Positions 57,904 to 64,000 of a stretch of 64,000 nucleotides of DNA are shown here, piece after piece. The notes beneath the pieces are model-generated. The model ran no database searches. It saw only the letters and a program-made list of their open reading frames with translations, and was not told the DNA's origin. Position numbers and translations under genes: made by a program. How positions within the stretch are numbered: the first letter of the stretch is position 1; each line of letters opens with the position of its first letter. This stretch comes from Ciona intestinalis (taxonomy: Eukaryota > Chordata > Ascidiacea > Phlebobranchia > Cionidae): the NCBI RefSeq assembly GCF_000224145.3, contig NC_020174.2, positions 1,328,520 through 1,392,519 on the forward strand, in the 5' to 3' direction.

Positions 57904-60620
57904 ATGACGATCAATTCTGAACATCCTCTAACTTTCTACAGCCAGATGTGGTGTCCCAAGTCACAAAGTATTCTACTTGCACTAGAAGCGTCTGGACTGC
58001 CGTAAGTATATCGGAGTTGTGTCCTAAATTAAACAAGAGTGTGTGAACACTCGAGGTTCGGCAAATACTCCAGTTGTTGACACTGTACAGTTTGTTAATT
58101 TCGTAGAGGGGAAATTAGTAACGGATTAAACGAACTAACATTACTACACCCTTTCACTGCAGGCATACCACTGTTAACCTTGCTGTAGACGATAAGAACC
58201 ACGTTTGCAACGACAACGAGAAATCGGTGAGTTAGTCGTAAGTTTCAGGCTAAACTTCGTGTGTATTCTTGCCACTTAGCGACTTGGTTGATTTACACAC
58301 TATAACACAGGGTCCCTCGTGCGAATGGTTGCGTGGCAAAGTAGTTTAATAAATGACATTCGTGTAGCCTAAAGGAGTTACGATCCACCTTTTATAGCAA
58401 GAAAATTCTGGTTTGCAGTGAAGATTGACGGGGTTGCTATTTTATTTTTGGATAATTTATTTGCCTTCTGTCAGAAGCAACTGTAGTACTACACCACGTT
58501 ATTGCCAGTGACATATGTTCGGTGTGTATACAGCAAGCTATTAGTCCGGCGCCGTGGTATAGCTGTTAGCGCGCCTGCCTGTAACCCAGAGGTAATGGGT
58601 TCAAGGCTCGACGCTGCTACCATTGTGGGCGTATGTGTCCTTGGGCAAGACACTTAACGGCAATTGCTNNNNNNNNNNNNNNNNNNNNNNNNNNNNNNNN
58701 NNNNNNNNNNNNNNNNNNCACGCGGGGAATAAGTAAGTTACATTCATTCATTCTATTGATATACTGGCAAACACAAGTGGGAAGACGCTCACCTAAAACC
58801 ACGTTACGGCGATAAATATACAAATCGTATGTTTTAGATTTTAAACAGATCTCGACTTAAAATTAATATAAAGTTTTAATATTTTGGATTAGCAACCCGC
58901 TTTGGTTCAAAATGGCAACATTTCAAAGCAAAATTACAAAGAAGCGGTTCAGTTTCTGCACGGTTTAGACGGCGCTAACGCAAACCAAGATGTTGCGAAG
59001 AAAACAAAACAAGACAGAATCCTGGATCACTTTTTTGAACACGTATGTAAACTTATTTAAAAAGAACATTTTATTGTTTTGGACTATGGATAAAGTCTTA
59101 ACCTTTTTAAGAGGTAATGGCTCATATTTTAATTTGATAACACACATACTGAGAACTGAAACGTTTTGCGTTGCTAATTACACTTACCTTTTACAACCCC
59201 TAATGCAAGTATTATCACAACGTATCGGATGTTCCTTACTCATAAACATTACAACCTCTACTGTATAAATATTGCATATAGTACTCCTAAGACGGAGCAT
59301 CATTAGCGCATATTGCCCAAATATCCTGATCGTGGTTTACAAAATTAACAACGGTCTATGGACATCGTGAATGTACAGTTTTATAATTCTTTGTTTACTA
59401 TGAAACGCGACGAGAAAATAGAAAAAAAAGGTGTCCCATCTCCCCCCCTACTATATTTATAAATAAACACAATAACTATAAAAATCTGTCACACAGATCC
59501 TGCCTTACTTTGAAAAGAGCGTAGTCCTTGATAGTCCTCGTGAAGGTCTTGATTTATTCATTGAAGCTTCTTCGTTCCTCGAGAACGAGTTGGTAACAGC
59601 AGGAGGTTCATACTTTGGCGGTAGAGAACCCAGCTTTGCGGATTATGGATTGTTCCCATATTTCGATAAAGTAAGCTTAACTGAACCAACATAACTGAAC
59701 TATTTTCTGCTTGTAAACCAAACTACTATTTCCACAGAACGCCGCGCGTGTAAAATGTATTTCATGGTTTATTTTTTTGACTAAACACTGCAAAAATAAC
59801 TTTTATTCGCTCTTTTACTACTGTGTTACGGTACCACCGCATTGATCAACCAGGGTTACAAAACAAAGACTCGAAACTGCAGCAATAGAAACACGACGCC
59901 CACTTGTTTACCGCATTCCTTTAACATAGTTTTCTTATCTGGCGTCAAAATAGTTACCACTGATTAGTCCCGCGCAAAACTCCTGCGCTATAATCAAAAT
60001 AGCGTAGTTTCTTACTGGCGACCCTGAGGCACAGTCGTTATCGCACCTGCCTCTAACCTAAAGGTAACGGACTCAAGGCTTATCGCTGCTACAGTTGTTA
60101 TGTGTCATGACACTTAACGGCAATTTCTCCAACGCAATGGTCCCTTATGAGAATAAAAAAAGTTACATGTATTCAAAATCCTAACATGAAACTCCTATTA
60201 TTTGGAAAAAAAATTCATTTCCTTTTTTGAACAACAATAGAGTAAGATGGGATTCCTTATCATTCTATTCTCTCGTTTTATCTGGTAGTAAAAAATTAAA
60301 AGATTATAAAGCCGTATTCTTACGACTCCCGTACTTACTTGCTTAAAACACGATCAGAATGTTTGGATATGTGCTGAAAGTGTCCTATCCCCCCATCCTA
60401 CTATGTAATAAAACTACAAAGAGAAATGAATTAGCAATGTTTACTTTTCTCGCAGGTGGGAAAATGGTTTCAAGATTTCGACGATTACGAATGTCCTCGC
60501 ATTAAATCTTGGATCCGAGTGATGCGACAACATCCTCTTGTAGTTAAAGTATTAAAAGACACACATACCAACGACCACTTGGCTCGCTACACCGAAGATG
60601 TCGTTAACCGAAAATCTTAG
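57904..60620 (+). CDS. Glutathione S-transferase, omega-like
   Basis: Predicted cytosolic GST or thiol transferase. Exons 57904-58001, 58163-58226, 58893-59042, 59497-59670 and 60456-60620 join in phase to 216 residues, typical for GSTs. The N-terminal thioredoxin-fold half starts LTFYSQMWCPKSQSILLALE. The Cys of WCP sits where omega-class enzymes have their active-site Cys (CPF/CPY) rather than the Tyr or Ser of other classes. PHTTVNL follows, and QPALVQNGN stands near the cis-proline position. The helical C-terminal half includes LPYFEK, YFGGREPSFADYGLFPYFDK (a GST N-capping-like motif) and WIRVMRQHPLVVKVL. The third intron carries a palindromic element and the second carries the 58547 SINE and an N gap. 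The linker (HVCNDNEKS) is unusual. Class assignment is moderate. Confidence 0.85.
58547..58740 (+). repeat. tRNA-derived SINE with internal gap
   Basis: Head GGCGCCGTGGTATAGCTGTT, B-box-like GGGTTCAAGGCTCGACG, body GGGCAAGACACTTAACGGCA, then 50 N, then CACGCGGGGAATAAGTAAGT. Same family as the copy at 16083. It sits in a GST intron. Confidence 0.85.
58669..58718. other. Assembly gap (50 N)
   Basis: Fifty N placed within the SINE body. Both flanks are intronic in the GST model, and the exons join in phase across it, so the coding sequence is probably unaffected. Confidence 0.95.
59276..59457. repeat. Palindromic MITE-like element in GST intron
   Basis: The left end is eroded (ATAGTACTCCTAAGACGGAG). 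The right end GTGTCCCATCTCCCCCCCTA and the core AACAACGGTCTATGGACATC are clear. Confidence 0.75.
60010..60172 (+). repeat. Diverged tRNA-SINE in GST intron
   Basis: TGGCGACCCTGAGGCACAGT, TAACGGACTCAAGGCTTATC, then ACACTTAACGGCAATTTCTC and a AAAAAAAGTTACATGTATTC tail. This copy shows the segment lost in the N gaps. Confidence 0.75.
60236..60407. repeat. Palindromic MITE-like element in GST intron
   Basis: Left end ATAGAGTAAGATGGGATTCC, right end GTGTCCTATCCCCCCATCCT, reverse-orientation core. Confidence 0.75.
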
Positions 60621-61104
60621 TGGGACAAACGTTATTTTCTTTCTTTTATTTGTTGTTGAATGTAAAATACGATACGGTATTACAGAGATAATTTAATGGA
60701 AATTTAAATTTTACGGTTTTTATTTTGCACAGTTTCGCACAACCAATGTTAGTACTGCTTGTAAATATGCATAGCTAAAAAGAATTTGTTGCAAAAGTAA
60801 TAGGACATTAACACTACAAATTGTGTCATGTAATGTTTAAAATTGTATTTTTCGAAGCTGAAAGCTTTATTTGCGCTTATAACTAAATAGTACTTCAGTA
60901 TCATGTTGATGTATATTCTGGTTAAAATCCACTGCTCCGTCGTTTTAAAAAACACGGGCAATATTCTGTTTTTTCGTTCAATTTAACATTTTATCGGTTA
61001 CTCGTAATCTACATTCTGAAATAAACTGTTTAATTTAACCATCTTAAAGCCTCAGTGAAAACATTACGAACAGCTAAACGCTGAGAGTATATAACGTTTA
61101 TATA

Positions 61105-61205
61105 ACATTAATGGCTCGATGCTGCCACCATTTGAGCATGTGTTCCCTTTAACATGACACTTGGCATAAAGTGCACCAACCAAGCGGTCATTTTAAATTG
61201 TCAAA
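61105..61205 (+). repeat. tRNA-SINE fragment
   Basis: ATGGCTCGATGCTGCCACCA, then ACATGACACTTGGCATAAAG and CCAACCAAGCGGTCA. Diverged 3' half. Confidence 0.6.
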
Positions 61206-61657
61206 TATTTTTAAAAACAATCCCCTACAAAGGTGCATACTTCTTAAACCGACAGTTGACGCGACCGAATTAAATTCACGCAGTATGGAACATAGTTAAG
61301 CCCTCTGGCAAGTGAATACTAATAAGTGACCGACCAGAACATACGGATTCTACTCAACTGCAGAAATATCTCAACTTTCCGATTAGAAATAGACATCGTT
61401 TATTTCGACAAATATAACTGCAAGACACGGTACATGAAGGACTTGTAAACTGCTGCCGTTCGTACAAGGGAATATAAAACTAATTGAACTCTACTTCATA
61501 AGTTTATAAATAAATAGATCTACAATGAAATACAGATATGGGATACAAAACCGTTCACATTGAAAACATCAGTGCAAAGTATGTGAAATTTATCACGGCA
61601 TGGTCATGTCTTGCTATTGCGCATGAAGCCCCGACCCTTACGTGTATTTATATTTAA

Positions 61658-61834
61658 TACTGTGGGGTAAGACGAGATACTGTTAGCGCAAAACTATATT
61701 TTCTAATCGTGGTTTAACAATCCACAACGTTTTTTTCTGAGGATACGAATATACAAATCTGTAAATACTCTTGGTTTACTTCCAAAGGGACGATAAAAGG
61801 AAAATGAAACAGAACCATCTTACCCCAACCTACA
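61658..61834. repeat. Palindromic MITE-like element, GGGGTAAGATGG subfamily
   Basis: Left end ACTGTGGGGTAAGACGAGAT, right end ACCATCTTACCCCAACCTAC. It lies in the presumed GALNT 3' UTR. Confidence 0.8.
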
Positions 61835-61856
61835 AAGCACGTATCACAAAATCGTG

Positions 61857-63599
61857 TTATACTTCTAATGCGATTGCTGCTTGGTGCAAATCTGAATTGA
61901 ACTCGGCAAGTCTAGTTATATTAAGGTTGCCCCAAACCCAGAGTTGGTTAAGGTTGTTATGGTTGCATTCACGAGCGTAAACCTTCCCTTCACCAGGTGA
62001 TGCTTCGAGGCATGAACGAGATACCGAATGGTAAAGCTGCTTGTTGTCAAACTGCAAGTAAATATTGCTTGTTATGTTTGTGTGGAATGGTTGATGTTAT
62101 AATGAAAGCTTTTTGTTGGTTGTTTCAAGATAGGTGGCTTCTAATGTATATATATATATAAATACAGACATGTTGCATGCATACATCTCATGCTCATTGT
62201 CATTGTCAAGTTATAACATGGGTGTCTTTTTACACACCAGACACACATGGTGTATTCATATACTGCATGCTCACTTTCATAGTATGGTCATCTTCATATA
62301 TTTATAAAATGGCCATCTTCTTCCACACATAGTACATTATTATCCTTACACAATATATATAAACTTCTGCTCCCAACATAACTTACAATATACTTCCACA
62401 GTTGATTCCCTCTCATATGATGGCACTCCCAGAACGACACAACACTATCTCTGCTCACACAATCCAAGCAAACTTTCCTCGCAGTATCTGGTGTATTACC
62501 ACCAGGCCTTATATCTTCAAGCCATGTAAGCCACCAATTCTGTAAGAAGGCAAATCTTGAATACAGTTTTAACATCAAATTATATGGTTAAAGACCTACA
62601 GTACAACAAAGCAGATAAAGCAACAATTTTCCTTTATTTGATCCATTAAGGACTATTAATTTAAGTTTAAACACATTTAGATTTGTGGTAATGCATGAGC
62701 ATGAAATATATCATTGTCCTTTTAAACTAAGTGTAAAATATTAAGCACATAGCTTAGTTGTGCTCTAATAAAAAATAAGGGGAAAGAGTTTCGAAAGAAA
62801 TTTTAATAACCTTCCCTTCCCATTATACGTAAAACACATGACTAAACCCCTAAATCAAAGAACTAAATAACGCAACTGAGTTTTAATTCTAATAAATAAA
62901 AATTTAATTATTAAAAATATAAATAAAAAAAAATTCCTACAGGAACAAAAACTTTATGCATGAAATGCATAGGGTATATAAAGTTTTTGTTCTTGTTTGG
63001 ATTCTTTTATTTATTTTTTTACCACAACCCACTCACCAACTCCCCCCCATGTTGTTCACAGTTGCTTAGCGTGAGCGGTGAACCAGAACCTCCAAACTTT
63101 CCGTCCAAACAAAGTTTTGTTCCGATGTTCGAAATGTGCCCAGACGCGCCACTAGGTGGCTCCACCATCGGATAATGCCTATTGTGATGTCATAATGTAA
63201 TATTGTATTGTGATGAATGCAACTTTTTTATCCCCGCAGAAAAAATGAGTTATTGTAACAAGAATGTTCTCCTTCAAACACTTCGTGCCAGCTTACAAGT
63301 TAACATATATGTAACTTAGTGAGTGTTTGTTTTTTCAATTTTTTTTATAAATGGCTGACAATTTCACAACCTGTAACGTACCACTAAGTTTTATTATTGT
63401 AGCGAGTGGTCAGCATATGCGCTAAATACTTTGCCACATCGCTAGTCGTTTTAACTTTACCACTGCTGTGACTTACTTAGGAATATCGTAAGCAATTTCT
63501 TTCATGAACCAATCAAATGATCTGCATTGTAACTTTTTTTTATATGAGAGGGGAACACTCAGGTCACCAGTGTCAATACTCTTCACTTCAGGTCTTCGA
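61857..63599 (-). CDS. GALNT: Polypeptide GalNAc-transferase, C-terminal lectin part
   Basis: GALNTs start mucin-type O-glycosylation in the Golgi. Minus-strand exons 63599-63477, 63178-63037, 62539-62387 and 62051-61857 join in phase and end at TAA. The first visible exon holds the end of the catalytic region: RRPEVKSIDTGDLS, then KKLQCRSFDWFMKEIAYDIP, the conserved Cys-Arg-Ser-Phe-x-Trp-Phe block. The three ricin-type beta-trefoil repeats follow. Alpha has KLCLDGKFGGSGSPLTLSNC, beta has KVCLDCVSRDSVVSFWECHH with NQLW, and gamma has SCLEASPGEGKVYARECNHN with NQLW. The alpha and beta repeats keep the Cys-Leu-Asp motif that binds GalNAc in this family; gamma has Cys-Leu-Glu. The catalytic exons lie right of the window. 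The paralogue cannot be told from this part. Confidence 0.92.
62190..62335. repeat. Second dispersed repeat family, tandem copies
   Basis: CATACATCTCATGCTCATTG, GTTATAACATGGGTGTCTTT, TACACACCAGACACACATGG, TGTATTCATATACTGCATGC. It lies in the last GALNT intron, next to an exon. Confidence 0.6.
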
Positions 63600-63925
63600 C
63601 TGTGGACAAATATATGACGTTTAACTCATTTAAATAGAAAGTTGATAGGCAGATATTATAGCATCATTTGAAGCTAGGTAATCGGCAAACATCTCAGGTC
63701 TGAGGTGCGTCTTACGAGGCCTTACCCTCATAGAAGCTATATTATGAAAGGTTTATTAACTGCCTCAATCTGGTCTAGATGACAGCACTCTGAGTGTTGG
63801 GAGTAATAAGAGCAATACAGCTGCATTTATTCGAAACAAAGCTACACATCAACGGTTTCAATGAAATTAATCTGGTAGAAAGAACCCTGGGTGTTTTCTA
63901 TCTCATGATTTACCATACCAACCAT
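63600..63925. other. GALNT intron, no exon seen
   Basis: The conserved catalytic block that should precede 63599 is not visible on the minus strand, so the next exon lies beyond the window. Confidence 0.45.
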
Positions 63926-64000
63926 TATACTGTAGGGTGGGGTATTAAAGTATACTGTAGGGTGGGGTATTAAAGTATACTGTAGGGTGGGGTATTAAAG
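63926..64000. repeat. 25-bp tandem repeat at window edge, three identical units
   Basis: Units 63926-63950, 63951-63975 and 63976-64000 each read TATACTGTAGGGTGGGGTAT followed by TAAAG, with no mismatch. The array is cut by the window edge and may be longer. The unit resembles the terminal bases of the palindromic element family. Confidence 0.95.

Larger units (their letters stand above)
60621..61856. other. Region between GST and GALNT 3' ends
   Basis: The two genes converge here. No exon seen. Holds a SINE fragment (61105-61205) and a palindromic element (61658-61834) that ends only 23 bases from the GALNT stop codon. Confidence 0.5.

Noticed and set aside
62960..63175. Plus-strand ORF of 71 codons with a hydrophobic N-terminus
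   Set aside because: It lies antisense to the GALNT lectin exon 63037-63178, whose minus-strand reading (KLCLDGKF, TLSNC) is clearly the coding one.
1..64000. Bacterial features such as operons, CRISPR arrays, ribosome binding sites or prophage
   Set aside because: The window is intron-rich animal DNA; no direct-repeat/spacer array or compact operon is present.

Overview
The window is eukaryotic and AT-rich. Its genes are split into many short exons with compact introns, and the spaces between them are filled with short interspersed repeats. The most abundant repeat is a palindromic element that starts near TAGTAGGGTGGGGGAAGATG and ends in its inverted complement. I associate that repeat with the ascidian Ciona. 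Together with adhesion-GPCR, C-type lectin, PLC-delta and GALNT genes, this points to a solitary tunicate (inference; no search was run).

Layout. 274-2443 (+): 3' part of the splicing factor RBM17/SPF45, entering from the left. 4276-7921 (+): complete transmembrane mucin-like C-type lectin with the EPN and WND sugar-binding motifs. 10802-20187 (+): large adhesion GPCR with C-type-lectin modules, a GAIN domain, seven membrane helices and a long acidic tail; its first exon is not identified and its GPS region falls by an assembly gap. 24413-26834 (-): three-exon secreted peptide precursor with a KR cleavage site. 30775-31559 (-): a second, less certain secreted precursor. 36625-36822 (+): a possible small secreted Cys-loop peptide. 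36329-50970 (-): complete PLC-delta gene of about 20 exons (PH, EF-hands, X, Y, C2), 3' end ambiguous. 57904-60620 (+): complete five-exon omega-like glutathione S-transferase. 61857-63599 (-): C-terminal ricin-type lectin domain of a polypeptide GalNAc-transferase, leaving the window on the right.

All multi-exon models were built by hand from GT/AG borders and were accepted only when reading-frame phase matched at every junction. The remaining space holds about 20 palindromic elements in two subfamilies, five tRNA-derived SINE copies (both 50-N gaps lie inside SINEs), a second dispersed repeat family, and a 25-bp tandem array at the right edge.

The genes are unrelated neighbours rather than a pathway, as expected in an animal genome. 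The most novel items are the peptide precursor at 24413-26834 and the C-type-lectin adhesion GPCR.
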